A stretch of DNA of 64,000 nucleotides from a virus (IMGVR_UViG_3300009163_003337:18395-82394); one strand, 5' to 3'. Counted from the stretch's first letter, positions 41,078-51,133 are shown. Numbers and translations: made by a program. The notes: generated from the letters alone by a model not told the origin.

Positions 41078-41941
41078 ATGGGTGACGAGAAATATAAAGT
41101 AGGTGTAGGCATTATAACGTGTAATCGGCCTGAATATTTGTATAACTTGTTAAATAGTATTAGACCATCGTGTGCTGTTGATGAGCTTGTAATAGTTAAC
41201 GATGGTGGAAATATTCCAGGACCTAGTTTTACATCTACCTGTCCTGTTACCTATCTCAGGAACGTAACTAATTTAGGAGTAGGCAAATCAAAAAACAGAG
41301 CTATTCAGCGTCTTTTAGATGAAAAGTGTGATTATATCTTCATTATCGAAGATGATACAATTGTGCTAGATCTTGAAATATTCGACAAATATATTGAAGC
41401 AAGTAAAGAAACAGGTATACAGCACTTTAATTTTGGACCTGGTACACCATTTAATAGAAAGCAAACGATTACTAATTATGATCTACATAATAGACATTTG
41501 TTAGATAATGAATCTAAACCTAATCCTAAGGTTACTATTGAATATCCTAATGATGTTAAGATTGATCTATATGAACACGTAGCAGGAGTATTTAGCTTTT
41601 TTACAAAAGAGATACTACAAAGTGTAGGCTTACACGATGATAGATTTTATAATGCGTGGGAACATGTTGACCATACATTTAGGATAATAAAGGCTGAAGG
41701 TCATCCACCGTTTTGGTGGTTTGCTGATATACACGATAGTGTAAAATATTTGAGTATACCATCCGATTCTATTGATAGGAGCACGACATCGAACAATCAA
41801 GAAGAATGGTTTAAAAATATAAACGCTGGAAGAGAGATATATCATAATATACACGGCTTTTATCCAAATATGTGTCCGCATACTAGTAAAGAAGATGTTA
41901 TTAAAACTCTTAAAAGTATAAAATCTAAATGGACGATCTAA
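41078..41941 (+). CDS. glycosyltransferase GT2-like
   Basis: A 287-residue GT-A enzyme. VGVGIITCNRPEYLYNLLNS and ELVIVNDGG are the usual N-terminal block; FIIEDDTIV is the metal-binding Asp pair. A C-terminal acceptor-side HDDRFYNAWEHVDHTF (His and Glu-x-x-Asp) closes the domain. It is the first gene of a large + strand glycan cluster and overlaps the next gene by 13 nt, so it is co-transcribed and coupled. Confidence 0.82.
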   Translation: MGDEKYKVGVGIITCNRPEYLYNLLNSIRPSCAVDELVIVNDGGNIPGPSFTSTCPVTYLRNVTNLGVGKSKNRAIQRLLDEKCDYIFIIEDDTIVLDLEIFDKYIEASKETGIQHFNFGPGTPFNRKQTITNYDLHNRHLLDNESKPNPKVTIEYPNDVKIDLYEHVAGVFSFFTKEILQSVGLHDDRFYNAWEHVDHTFRIIKAEGHPPFWWFADIHDSVKYLSIPSDSIDRSTTSNNQEEWFKNINAGREIYHNIHGFYPNMCPHTSKEDVIKTLKSIKSKWTI

Positions 41942-42678
41942 CTTTAATTACCTGTTCTTATAATACACCTGATATAACACTAACAATGTTAAAGTCATGG
42001 ATGTATATTCATAATAGAACGCAGCGACTTATTATTGTTGACAACTCAACAAATAGTGATACACGAGGCTTGCTATACGATCACAAAGTTCCATACACAA
42101 CACACCCAGGAATGAGTCACGGTGATGGGGTTAATGAGGCTTTAAAGTTATGTAAAACAAAATATGCTTTACTTGTTGACACTGATGTTATATTCTTAAA
42201 AGATCACAGTTCTATTTTTCAGCAATTCAAGGATATGGATTTGTCTATTATGGGTAAGGTAGAAGGTGACCGAGGCGGTAAATCTATCTATAATAGAGTC
42301 AATCCATGGCATTGCTTTATTGATGTAGAAAAAATTAAACAACATAATATTACTTTCTTTGACGAGGAAAGAATGAAAGACAGTTTTAAGACTGATAAGA
42401 TATATGATATTGGATCTACATTTTTAGAAGATATTAAAAAGCATAACCTTAAAATTGGTAATGTAGATCTTTCAACTAGTTACTATATACACTTAGAGGG
42501 TATGAGTTGGTATAAAAATAAATTTGATGGTACTAAAGAAGATACAGGTATTGACTTTGGCGGTACACACAACAACCCTGCCTATGTAAGTGCTTATGAA
42601 CAAAAACACCAAGCTTTTCAAAACATAAAACAGCAATACGAGGGTGTTAAAATCTCAGATAAATTTATATATGAGTGA
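41929..42678 (+). CDS. glycosyltransferase GT2-like
   Basis: A 249-residue protein with LTLITCSYNTPDITLTMLKS and RLIIVDNSTNSD typical of GT2, then YALLVDTDVIFL, the Asp-x-Asp donor/metal site. The length and motif order fit small GT-A enzymes. The C-terminal region contains a Trp-rich segment (EGMSWYKNKF). It overlaps the preceding gene by 13 nt and the next start by 8 nt. Confidence 0.78.
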   Translation: MDDLTLITCSYNTPDITLTMLKSWMYIHNRTQRLIIVDNSTNSDTRGLLYDHKVPYTTHPGMSHGDGVNEALKLCKTKYALLVDTDVIFLKDHSSIFQQFKDMDLSIMGKVEGDRGGKSIYNRVNPWHCFIDVEKIKQHNITFFDEERMKDSFKTDKIYDIGSTFLEDIKKHNLKIGNVDLSTSYYIHLEGMSWYKNKFDGTKEDTGIDFGGTHNNPAYVSAYEQKHQAFQNIKQQYEGVKISDKFIYE

Positions 42679-43474
42679 TATAACTTTTATTATACATCTA
42701 CGTAAGGATACTGAGGAACGTGCTAAAAATGTAGATATAGTTATTGAATACTATAAAAATATACTACCTACTTGTAAATTTATAGTTATTGAAGACGATA
42801 AAATACAAAATTTTAAATACTTAAAAGTTGATACAAGGATTCAATATATTCATTTTTATAATGAAGGTCAACATAACAAATGTAAAGGTTACAATATTGG
42901 GTTAAATAGTTGTGAAACTACTATTATGTGTTTTCTTGATATTGACTGTATTGTAAGTAAGCAGAATATTGAAAAAGCCATTAACACGCTTGAGAATACA
43001 GACGGTTTATGTATAGGTTATAATGGTACTGCTATATATTTTAACTATACAGTTAAAGATAGGATAACTGATGCTACAGAATCTTTATATGACTTTTTAG
43101 AAACATTTGTTGATACTGTTAATATACGTACTGGTTATGCAAATGAGTTTTATCATGTTGCTAACACAAGAGCTGTAGGTGGTATGTTATTAGGCTACAA
43201 CCATATTTTTAAAAATATTGGAGGGTTTAATCCTAACTTTAAAGGCTGGGGATACGAAGATAATGAAATAATAGTTCGTGCAAGAAAATTAAAAATACCT
43301 ATCTACTCTATCAACACCCCCAAACCATTTTTATTTCACCTACCGCACATTAGTGATGAAAATAAAAATAAAGAAGATACACATGCGTCATATAGACTTA
43401 ATGAGCAAGAGTATTTAAAAATAACTAGATTTAGTTTAGAGCAGACGTTAGAATATATAAAATCTTGGAAATAA
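42671..43474 (+). CDS. glycosyltransferase with galactosyltransferase-like C-domain
   Basis: A 267-residue enzyme starting MSDITFIIHLRKDTEERAKN; an ATG 27 nt upstream is in frame but the nearer one fits the spacing. MCFLDIDCIVS is the Asp-x-Asp site. GGMLLGYNHIFKNIGGFNPNFKGWGYEDNEII matches the GT7-type C-terminal domain (Gly-Trp-Gly-x-Glu-Asp). The sugar is unknown. It overlaps the preceding stop and is followed 1 nt later by the fucosyltransferase-like gene. Confidence 0.78.
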   Translation: MSDITFIIHLRKDTEERAKNVDIVIEYYKNILPTCKFIVIEDDKIQNFKYLKVDTRIQYIHFYNEGQHNKCKGYNIGLNSCETTIMCFLDIDCIVSKQNIEKAINTLENTDGLCIGYNGTAIYFNYTVKDRITDATESLYDFLETFVDTVNIRTGYANEFYHVANTRAVGGMLLGYNHIFKNIGGFNPNFKGWGYEDNEIIVRARKLKIPIYSINTPKPFLFHLPHISDENKNKEDTHASYRLNEQEYLKITRFSLEQTLEYIKSWK

Positions 43475-43475
43475 T

Positions 43476-44327
43476 ATGATTACAACTTTAAAAGGAATAG
43501 GCATGCCGTTTAATTATGAACACTCTTCGTGTTCAGATTTAATACCGAAAGACTTTAAATGGTCTCCCTGGTACGGTGATTATAATGTATATATTGATCA
43601 TGGTATGAAGAACCGAACACCAGATCTAAGTATAGATAAAGAAAGGCGGTTTGGATGGGTATGCGAATCTAAATTCGTAATTCCTGATGTATATAACTGG
43701 TTAGTTAAGAATCACGAAATTTTATTTGATAAGTATTTTTATAAAATTTTTACGTGTGAGCAAGAATTATTAAGTTTAAATAATAATTTTGTATATGCTT
43801 ATTCAGGAAGTAATTATCCATGGATCAAGAAAGAATTGTGGATGGTTTATCCGAAATCAAAATTATGTTCTATGTTTTGTTCACATAAAATTATAACAGA
43901 TGAGCATGTATATAGGCATAAAGTAGCAAGGTATGCAATGTCAAAAAATATAGATGTTTATGGTGGTATAGTATCAACACCGCGCTCACATCTAGCTTTA
44001 TGGGATACTAAAATTGACGGTATACGAGATTATATGTTTCATATAGTAGTTGAAAACGGTGTTACGGAGAATTATTTTACTGAAAAATTTACTGACTCCA
44101 TAGCAGCAGGTGCGATACCCGTTTATAGAGGATCATCAAAAGTTTTAGAGATATTTGATCCTAACGGTATTATTGTACTCGAACCAGGCAAAGAAGAAGA
44201 AATTATTAACAGCCTAACACCTGAACTATATAATACGAAGTTACAATTTGTACAAAAAAATCTAGACATTCTAAGAACACTAAAAACGTCAGATGATTAT
44301 TTGTTTGATTGTATTAAAGCATTATGA
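43476..44327 (+). CDS. fucosyltransferase-like glycosyltransferase (GT10)
   Basis: A 283-residue protein. The C-terminal donor-binding segment FHIVVENGVTENYFTEKFTD followed by AAGAIPVYRGSSKVLEIF is the alpha-1,3-fucosyltransferase (GT10) motif. FGWVCESKFVIP is at the N-terminal side. It likely adds fucose or a similar deoxysugar from a GDP donor to a surface glycan. It overlaps the next gene by 4 nt (ATGA). Confidence 0.8.
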   Translation: MITTLKGIGMPFNYEHSSCSDLIPKDFKWSPWYGDYNVYIDHGMKNRTPDLSIDKERRFGWVCESKFVIPDVYNWLVKNHEILFDKYFYKIFTCEQELLSLNNNFVYAYSGSNYPWIKKELWMVYPKSKLCSMFCSHKIITDEHVYRHKVARYAMSKNIDVYGGIVSTPRSHLALWDTKIDGIRDYMFHIVVENGVTENYFTEKFTDSIAAGAIPVYRGSSKVLEIFDPNGIIVLEPGKEEEIINSLTPELYNTKLQFVQKNLDILRTLKTSDDYLFDCIKAL

Positions 44328-44893
44328 AGACATTATTTACTACATTTTATTACGATTATAATGATACTATGTATTATAAAAAATCTGCTGAAGCTCTCAA
44401 ACAAACAATTGAAAAGTTAGGCGGTCAAATATTAGTACATGCACCTAAGCTTAATGGTACGTATAATGATAACTGCTTACTTAAACCATCAATTATTCTC
44501 GAGACACTTAAAACACAAAAGTGTAATATTATTTGGATAGATGCAGATTGTATAGTTAATAGTTTACCTACTGAAATGGATAATATTAATTATGATATGG
44601 CAGCTATAACGAGAATACATGATATGAAGACACCTCACAGTGCGTTAATATTTTTTAAATATAGTGATGAAGTAATCTCGTTCGTTAATGACTGGATGTT
44701 AAAATGTAATGAGAAGCAGCAAGAAGCTAAAGATGGTAAATATAAAGGAGGTGATCATCATTTATTAATTGAGACGTTACGTGAACGTAAGGATATAAAA
44801 TGTGCAATGTTACAACCAACTGTAGCCTGCTCTGTAAATAAAAATGTAAAGGTGTTTATTAATATAAGCCCGGGTGGTCAACAGGGATTTTAA
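44324..44893 (+). CDS. nucleotide-diphospho-sugar transferase-like
   Basis: A 189-residue short protein with NIIWIDADCIVNS, an Asp-x-Asp motif of GT-A enzymes that act like GT77 or similar. It lacks much of a C-terminal acceptor domain. HHLLIETLRERKDIKC is the usual downstream helix. It may act with a neighbour or on a small acceptor. It is tightly packed between genes, overlapping the GT10 stop and lying 1 nt from the next start. Confidence 0.65.
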   Translation: MKTLFTTFYYDYNDTMYYKKSAEALKQTIEKLGGQILVHAPKLNGTYNDNCLLKPSIILETLKTQKCNIIWIDADCIVNSLPTEMDNINYDMAAITRIHDMKTPHSALIFFKYSDEVISFVNDWMLKCNEKQQEAKDGKYKGGDHHLLIETLRERKDIKCAMLQPTVACSVNKNVKVFINISPGGQQGF

Positions 44894-44894
44894 T

Positions 44895-45689
44895 ATGAGT
44901 GAGTTAACCATAACACATAACTCTGGCTTTTTTTCATGCTGCTCGGTTAGATTATATGATATTATAAATTTTTTTAACACACAAAAACGTCTACCGTCAA
45001 CGATAAATTCAAGCTTTCAATTTGCTTCGTACAAAATTAATCCATACGACCCTAACGAAGATTTAAATTCATTACTATTTAAAGGTACGCAATCCAATAA
45101 TATTGAGTATGTTGAAGAGATTGATTATCATCACAATCACCAATTTACAGTATACAATCAACTCGATCTTAAAAATATAACACCATTCATTTATAAGTAT
45201 TTTAGCCTGAGTGACGATATTGAAAAGTATAATAAAAAATTAGAAGAAAAATATAATATAGAATACGATAATACGGTTTCAGTCTTTTATCGTGGTAACG
45301 ATAAATCAACCGAGACAGGAATTGCATCCTATACAGAATTCTTTAATAAGTGTCAGCAAATTTACGAAAAGAATAACCAAATTAGATTTCTTATTCAAAC
45401 TGATGAAGTAGAATTTAGAGATGAATTTCAACAAAATTTCAAACATTCGTTTTTCTTTCAAGAGATGCCTTGTATAAGAAGTAATAAAAATATAGCTTTA
45501 CAACATATAATAAGCCCCGACCAAAGACATAAGTTTGCTCAGAGAATTTTAAGCTCAACAAGCATTGTATCTAAGTGTAATCACCTCGTTACACATTCAG
45601 GTAACTGTGGCATATGGGCTGTTCTCTTGAGAGGTAACACAGTTAATGTTCATCAATACTTAATGCATCCTGATCAAGGGTGGGTGTAA
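44895..45689 (+). CDS. putative glycosyltransferase (fucosyltransferase-like fold)
   Basis: A 264-residue protein starting MSELTITHNSGFFSCCSVRL; an ATG 21 nt upstream overlaps the previous gene, so the nearer one is preferred. SVFYRGNDKSTETGIAS looks like the Arg-Gly donor-phosphate block of GT11/GT23-like enzymes. RFLIQTDEVEFRDEF and VTHSGNCGIWAVLLRG form the C-terminal GT-B type pattern. The assignment is by motif style only. Confidence 0.58.
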   Translation: MSELTITHNSGFFSCCSVRLYDIINFFNTQKRLPSTINSSFQFASYKINPYDPNEDLNSLLFKGTQSNNIEYVEEIDYHHNHQFTVYNQLDLKNITPFIYKYFSLSDDIEKYNKKLEEKYNIEYDNTVSVFYRGNDKSTETGIASYTEFFNKCQQIYEKNNQIRFLIQTDEVEFRDEFQQNFKHSFFFQEMPCIRSNKNIALQHIISPDQRHKFAQRILSSTSIVSKCNHLVTHSGNCGIWAVLLRGNTVNVHQYLMHPDQGWV

Positions 45690-45690
45690 T

Positions 45691-46923
45691 ATGTTATATA
45701 TTATTAAAGACATACACTCTATAGAGTCAAAAGTTAATTTTCTTCCTATAGATGATAATGGTAGAGAGGTTAATATATACACTCTTAATTCTGTAGTATT
45801 TACTGGTTCTAATTTATACTATCCCAATATATTAGCATATTCTAAAGATACTACGCAGCTGTATGCACCTATAAATGAACAGATAATGTCGTTAAAGAGT
45901 ATTAAAACTACATCAACGATTGAATATACAGATCGAAATATACCGTTATATGACGAAGAGCCTTGCTTCTTTTTTGTATATAATACAGACAACTATTACC
46001 ATTTTGTATATGACACATTACCGTATCTAATATCGTACTTACACTTACGTAAAACGGAGCCTAGGTTAAAACTATTAATGAATTATCCTAATAGTGTTAG
46101 GACTACACAGTACAATTTTGTTACTGAATTACTTGAGATACTCAATATTAATTCTGATGACATTAAAGTAGTTCGTGATGATACTGTTTACAAAACCCTC
46201 TATATTTCAGACTCCTATACACACGGTATTGATTCTAACTTACCACCTAGATACGAAGTATACAAGCTATATAATACTATTACTGAGCAAGTACTACAAA
46301 ACAATAATAGTACAGGTATTATTAGTAATATATATGTATCGAGAAGGAGCTGGTTACATGGTAATTTATCCAATATAGGAACGGATTACACAACGAGACG
46401 GCGGTTAGTAAACGAAGATGAATTAATAAACTATCTACAAAAGAATAAGTATCAAGAAGTATTTACCGAAACTCTTACTACTATAGAAAAAATATTTTTA
46501 TTCGCTAACGCACGTTACGTTGTTGGCGCTATAGGCGGAGGATTATGTAATGTATTATATTCCAATAATAAATGTAATCTTATATCTCTAAATTCACCAG
46601 GGTTTCTCGATATTAACAAACGGTTTGAGTATTCTTTTAAGCTAGTTAACTACATACCGTTTAATAATACTTACCATGAAAGTAATGATGAATTTAAATT
46701 ATTTATGAGAGTATCAGTAGAAGATATTGTCGGTGAGATTGTTGCTATTGATAGTAATACTGTTACAATATCATATACAAAATCTGCTGTTGCAGGGTGG
46801 AATAAAAGTATCCAGTATGATACAATTACAGTACGCAAACAAGATGTTAAAAAAATAGATGAAGGATTAAACTCACCGTGGTGTATTAATATGAATAAGT
46901 TTAAGGAGATAAAGATATGTTAA
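45691..46923 (+). CDS. glycosyltransferase family 61-like (DUF563)
   Basis: A 410-residue protein with NIYVSRRSWLHGNLSNIG, LTTIEKIFLFANARYVVGAI and GGGLCNVLYSNNKCNLISLN, which is the GT61/DUF563 C-terminal arrangement of Arg block, E...F and Gly-rich loop. Family members make capsular and wall polysaccharides. The N-terminal half carries the acceptor side, with a block around YDTLPYLISYLHLR. Adjacent genes overlap, so it belongs to the same operon. Confidence 0.72.
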   Translation: MLYIIKDIHSIESKVNFLPIDDNGREVNIYTLNSVVFTGSNLYYPNILAYSKDTTQLYAPINEQIMSLKSIKTTSTIEYTDRNIPLYDEEPCFFFVYNTDNYYHFVYDTLPYLISYLHLRKTEPRLKLLMNYPNSVRTTQYNFVTELLEILNINSDDIKVVRDDTVYKTLYISDSYTHGIDSNLPPRYEVYKLYNTITEQVLQNNNSTGIISNIYVSRRSWLHGNLSNIGTDYTTRRRLVNEDELINYLQKNKYQEVFTETLTTIEKIFLFANARYVVGAIGGGLCNVLYSNNKCNLISLNSPGFLDINKRFEYSFKLVNYIPFNNTYHESNDEFKLFMRVSVEDIVGEIVAIDSNTVTISYTKSAVAGWNKSIQYDTITVRKQDVKKIDEGLNSPWCINMNKFKEIKIC

Positions 46924-47723
46924 ATTTTACAGTCTATAGTCATACAGACTACCTAGATATTCTCGAAATACAGACAGATCATATCTGTAATGGTGGTAAA
47001 CATACATTGTTTATTAACGAATCAACTCGTGATATAAATTATATTACTAAACATTATGATAGGGTTATATTATATAGTGATAATGACACATACGCATCGA
47101 GGCTATTGAGCTGTCTATTGAAAATTGACGATAACTATATACTCTTAACACACGATATAGATATTGTTGTTCATATGCATGAAGATTGTATATTGAAAAT
47201 AAGCAAATTAGCTCAGCAACATAATTGGGATCGTATTGACTTAAAATATGTTCCCATTAATAAAAATAGTATTTTAGCAGATGTATCATCCGACAACTCT
47301 ATAACATGGTGTAACGCAGCTACAGATAAACTTTATAATGGTAGATTGTATCTTGTTAAGCAGATAGATCCTGATAACTATATATACAACGTAAATCCAT
47401 CTATTTGGAAGAGGGAGACTCTAATACAAATACTAAGTACATTTAAGGATAAGACATACAGATCTATAGAGGGAATTGATGTTCAGCATTTTTGTAAACA
47501 ATATAATGTATACAAACTATTCTCGGGTAATGTTAAAGAATGCGGTTACTTTCAATGCGTTAGTGAATACGTATACCTTCATATAACACACGGTGGTAAG
47601 TTGATAATTCCAAATGACAAATTAACTACTGAATATGGTCAGTCGTATAAAGATGTCTCAGACAAGTACGATTATATAGTAAAAAAATATAACATAGCAA
47701 AATCAGATAAATGGAAAATATAG
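46917..47723 (+). CDS. putative glycosyltransferase (268 aa)
   Basis: A 268-residue protein with ILLTHDIDIVVHMHEDC, a likely GT-A Asp-x-Asp type site. NVNPSIWKRETLIQILSTF is a plausible acceptor-side block. A good Shine-Dalgarno sequence (AAGGAG) lies 8 nt before the ATG, which is rare in this window. It overlaps the preceding gene by 7 nt and the next by 13 nt. The family is not certain. Confidence 0.55.
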   Translation: MLNFTVYSHTDYLDILEIQTDHICNGGKHTLFINESTRDINYITKHYDRVILYSDNDTYASRLLSCLLKIDDNYILLTHDIDIVVHMHEDCILKISKLAQQHNWDRIDLKYVPINKNSILADVSSDNSITWCNAATDKLYNGRLYLVKQIDPDNYIYNVNPSIWKRETLIQILSTFKDKTYRSIEGIDVQHFCKQYNVYKLFSGNVKECGYFQCVSEYVYLHITHGGKLIIPNDKLTTEYGQSYKDVSDKYDYIVKKYNIAKSDKWKI

Positions 47724-48475
47724 ATGTAAATGATAAGATAGTCTTTATTATAGCTCACAAATATATTAGAGGACATGCGACGTATTTAAAATATTACACC
47801 GATAATATTAAAAAATATTATCCTCATGCATTAACTATAGTTGTTGATAATAACTCTAATCACGTTGATGAAATCTTTCAAACGCTCGAACAGAGTGACC
47901 GACTTGTATTGCTAACTAATAATATTGACTGTAAATTTGAAATAGGTGCATATCGTGTAGGTATGAGATATTTGATAGATAATAATATTTTAGATGACTA
48001 CAAATATATTGCATGTACGCAAGATACTTTTGTACTTAAAAATAAGTATGATTTCAACATCCTTAACACTCAAAATACGACAGCGTGTACTATTAATTCT
48101 TTTCATCAAGATGGTCTATTTCAACACGCCTCAAATGCAATTTTAGCTCAATTAGGTCTAGATAATAATCTAGATAAAATTACCTTTTGCTGGTGCAATA
48201 GCTTTATCATAGCTACTACTAAAGTTCATCAGTTAATGGGTTACTTTGAACAGCTAACCATACAGCGGAGCGTGGAGCGTGAAGTATCAGAAAGATATTT
48301 AGCAAGAATATTATGGGAATTAAACGATTATACTAATACAGATATTGATGGTAATATAAGCAACCTTGATCAGCATTATAATTGCCATACTGTAGATATT
48401 GTAAATGCTACAACACCTACTTATTTTGTAAAAAGAGCTCATCAAAGAACTGAAAATACACCTGATCAATGGTAG
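47711..48475 (+). CDS. glycosyltransferase, rhamnosyltransferase-like GT-A
   Basis: A 254-residue protein. KIVFIIAHKYIRGHATYLK and ALTIVVDNNSNHVDEIFQTL are the GT-A N-terminal block. EIGAYRVGMRYLIDNN has the Glu-x-Gly-Ala-Tyr pattern of wall and O-antigen rhamnosyltransferase-like enzymes. YIACTQDTFVL is the likely donor-site Asp. It overlaps both neighbours by a few nt. Confidence 0.6.
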   Translation: MENIDVNDKIVFIIAHKYIRGHATYLKYYTDNIKKYYPHALTIVVDNNSNHVDEIFQTLEQSDRLVLLTNNIDCKFEIGAYRVGMRYLIDNNILDDYKYIACTQDTFVLKNKYDFNILNTQNTTACTINSFHQDGLFQHASNAILAQLGLDNNLDKITFCWCNSFIIATTKVHQLMGYFEQLTIQRSVEREVSERYLARILWELNDYTNTDIDGNISNLDQHYNCHTVDIVNATTPTYFVKRAHQRTENTPDQW

Positions 48476-49365
48476 TTGAGCAAGTTAATAAATCCTTTAT
48501 ATTACACGATTACAATTATAATACTTTAATACAAGAATATTATAATTATAGTGTTAATTTACTTAAAGCGTGGCTAGCTACAAATAATATTTCTATTAAT
48601 ATTATAATAGGTAATTATAATCATAATTTCAACAATACAAATAAAACAATAAAAATTGACATACAGTGTGAGCATACTCTGGTCAAAACAGGTGGTCGGT
48701 CTGTACAACAATTAATATATGGAAATGTACCATGCGATAATGGAACATATCTAATACGTGTAGATAATTTTAATTACTATAACAGTCTTGATTATATTAT
48801 TGAGTATAGTTTACCTAATTTGTATAATCTGTCAACAAATGATATGTTTAGAGAATATCTAGACAAAAACATATACATATCACCATTACTCTTTGCGCCT
48901 AGTTTTATAGCTCAGGGTAGAAAAAACATTATTACGATGTTTACTGATAATTCAAACCAAAGAAGATCGGAGATATTAAATCACCTAAAACAGCTTAGGG
49001 TGGAATACACATCAATAAGTAATTGTTATACAAATAACTGTCTTTATGATGTATACAAAAATGCAAAAGTATTAGTAAATGTTCATCAAACCGATCATCA
49101 TCACACTTTTGAGGAATTAAGAGTACTACCAGCACTGCTTAGCGGTGTTATTGTAGTTAGTGAAGAAGTACCTTTAAAGGAAAAAATACCTTACAGTGAA
49201 TACATTGTATGGTCTAGTTACGATAATATCGCACAAACTGTTAAAGATGTTTCAGATAACTACGAGTACTATTTCGATAAAATCTTCTCAGACACGAAAC
49301 TTAAAGAGATTATCAAAGGTATGCAGGATTTAAATTTAAAGTGTTTTGATAAATTAATACAATGA
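48469..49365 (+). CDS. putative glycosyltransferase, GT-B type
   Basis: A 298-residue protein. The C-terminal part has LYDVYKNAKVLVNVHQTD and TFEELRVLPALLSGVIVVSE, a Glu-type donor site of GT-B retaining enzymes (F-E-E-L-R...P-A-L-L-S-G). KNIITMFTDNSNQRRSEIL may be the inter-domain part. The N-terminal half is Asn/Tyr-rich and unusually AT-rich (NYNHNFNNTNKTIK). The assignment relies on the C-terminal pattern. Confidence 0.6.
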   Translation: MVVEQVNKSFILHDYNYNTLIQEYYNYSVNLLKAWLATNNISINIIIGNYNHNFNNTNKTIKIDIQCEHTLVKTGGRSVQQLIYGNVPCDNGTYLIRVDNFNYYNSLDYIIEYSLPNLYNLSTNDMFREYLDKNIYISPLLFAPSFIAQGRKNIITMFTDNSNQRRSEILNHLKQLRVEYTSISNCYTNNCLYDVYKNAKVLVNVHQTDHHHTFEELRVLPALLSGVIVVSEEVPLKEKIPYSEYIVWSSYDNIAQTVKDVSDNYEYYFDKIFSDTKLKEIIKGMQDLNLKCFDKLIQ

Positions 49366-50831
49366 AAGTCGCACTTTTAATTGCAGGTTATCTTAGAAGT
49401 TATACTATCAATGTAGAGTATATAAAGGAGAGTTTACTTAAAAAATATAGTAAGGTAGATGTTTACTTGCATCTAACTAAAGACGAAAATAGTCAGGATA
49501 AATATTTTAATCTAATTGAAGAGGAGAAAGATATTAAGCAAATAAGTGATATACTATCACCGGTATCAGTTATAATAGAATCAAATTTTCTATATACAAA
49601 TGATAAGATAGCGAATAATACAATTAATCATTGGGCTAAGTTATACAAATTAAATACGCTTAAGTTTATAAACGAGAAAACAACCGGTAAAGATTATGAT
49701 CTCGTAATTAGGTATAGACCAGATGTTTCTTTTAATAATCTCGATTTCCTTGATGACTGTAATAAAATAATTACCATTCCGTGTGATAGTAAAATAGATA
49801 GTAGTAAGCTGCTAACCCCTAAGGACCCATACTTATGCGATGCGTTTGCCTACGGTCCTTCAGGAGCCATGGATCAGTACTTTAATATATTTGAAAATAT
49901 TAAACATTTAATATCTGCTCATGGAAATATTTCAGAGACACTCTTATATCGATATCTAAACAATAAAGGTATACATTATAATCTTAAGGATATAGAATAT
50001 TCTTTCATTTTATCAAAGTGTAATACTATAGCTATTTGTGGTGACTCAGGCGCTGGTAAAAGCGTCTTAAGTGATATACTAAAAAATCTATTCTGTAATT
50101 CTGTTATACTTGAAGGCGACAGATATCATAAATGGGAAAGATCAGATGATAGCTGGAAGACCGTAACACATTTAAACCCTACTGCAAATCACATAACTAA
50201 AATGCAGAGTGATGTGTTTAACTTAAAAATGGGTAATACTATATACCAAGTAGATTACGACCATAATACTGGTAAGTTTACTTCTTCACAACCTATTAGT
50301 TCATCAGACAATTTAATCGTCTGTGGCTTGCACAGTTTGTATAATAATCAAGGTGCGTTATATGATTTAAAAATTTTTATGGATACTGAACGTACCCTTA
50401 AAACTAAATGGAAAGTTAAGAGAGATGTAAGTACAAGAGGGTATACCGCTCAGCAAGTTTTAAGTTCAATTGCTAAACGCGAGGAAGATTATTATACTCA
50501 TATACTACCACAAAAAAAATATGCTGATGTTATAATCAGATTTTTCTCTTATGATACTATTTTAGTTGATGATTTAAGTAAAGAGGAACCTGTTAGTTTA
50601 GAACTTTTAGTTGACAGAAAATATAATATAGATAATATATTAGAAGCGTTTAATAAAGTAAGATTAGAATATGAATTAGAAGCAGTAGGTAAGTTTTATA
50701 AATTTACATTCAAGGAATATCAATCGGTAGATTTTATTTTTAACAAAAATATACCCTTAACTAATTCTTATTATGATTATATTTCGTTTATTATCTTAAA
50801 CTTGCCATTACCAATAGTGAATTTAAAATAA
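49362..50831 (+). CDS. glycosyltransferase-like domain fused to P-loop uridine-kinase-like domain
   Basis: A 489-residue two-domain protein. Residues 1-215 begin VALLIAGYLRSYTINVEYI and contain DYDLVIRYRPDVSF, the Arg-Pro-Asp pattern of a glycan-modifying domain. Residues from about 220 hold a kinase with Walker A GDSGAGKS (227-234), VILEGDRYHKWE, NLIVCGLHSLY and KVKRDVSTRGYTAQQ, which resemble phosphoribulokinase/uridine kinase proteins. The fusion would link a phosphorylated or UDP-linked intermediate to transfer. It is unusual for a phage. Confidence 0.68.
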   Translation: MKVALLIAGYLRSYTINVEYIKESLLKKYSKVDVYLHLTKDENSQDKYFNLIEEEKDIKQISDILSPVSVIIESNFLYTNDKIANNTINHWAKLYKLNTLKFINEKTTGKDYDLVIRYRPDVSFNNLDFLDDCNKIITIPCDSKIDSSKLLTPKDPYLCDAFAYGPSGAMDQYFNIFENIKHLISAHGNISETLLYRYLNNKGIHYNLKDIEYSFILSKCNTIAICGDSGAGKSVLSDILKNLFCNSVILEGDRYHKWERSDDSWKTVTHLNPTANHITKMQSDVFNLKMGNTIYQVDYDHNTGKFTSSQPISSSDNLIVCGLHSLYNNQGALYDLKIFMDTERTLKTKWKVKRDVSTRGYTAQQVLSSIAKREEDYYTHILPQKKYADVIIRFFSYDTILVDDLSKEEPVSLELLVDRKYNIDNILEAFNKVRLEYELEAVGKFYKFTFKEYQSVDFIFNKNIPLTNSYYDYISFIILNLPLPIVNLK

Positions 50832-50839
50832 TAGAGACC

Positions 50840-51133
50840 ATGAAAATTATCTATGTTGATATAGACGAAACAATCTGCACAAGCCCGCCTAGCAGAAAAT
50901 ATACTGAAGCAATTCCAATAAAGGAAAATATTGAAAAAATTAATAAGCTATACGATAGAGGTAATACTATTGTTTACTGGACATCAAGAGGTAGTCGCAA
51001 ACAAATAGACTGGTACGAATTAACAAAAACACAGCTAGAGGAATGGGGTGCAAAATACAATGAATTGAGAGTAGATAAGCCATATTACGATCGCTTTATA
51101 GATGACAAAACACTAAGAATAGAAGAAGTATGA
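50840..51133 (+). CDS. HAD-family phosphatase, capsule-type
   Basis: A 97-residue HAD-like protein with the nucleophile motif YVDIDETIC (Asp-x-Asp-x-Thr), TIVYWTSRGSRKQ (motif II Thr/Ser) and YYDRFIDDKTL (motif IV Asp pair). It matches small capsule-biosynthesis phosphatases found next to nucleotidyltransferases in glycan loci. It overlaps the next gene by 4 nt. Confidence 0.75.
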   Translation: MKIIYVDIDETICTSPPSRKYTEAIPIKENIEKINKLYDRGNTIVYWTSRGSRKQIDWYELTKTQLEEWGAKYNELRVDKPYYDRFIDDKTLRIEEV

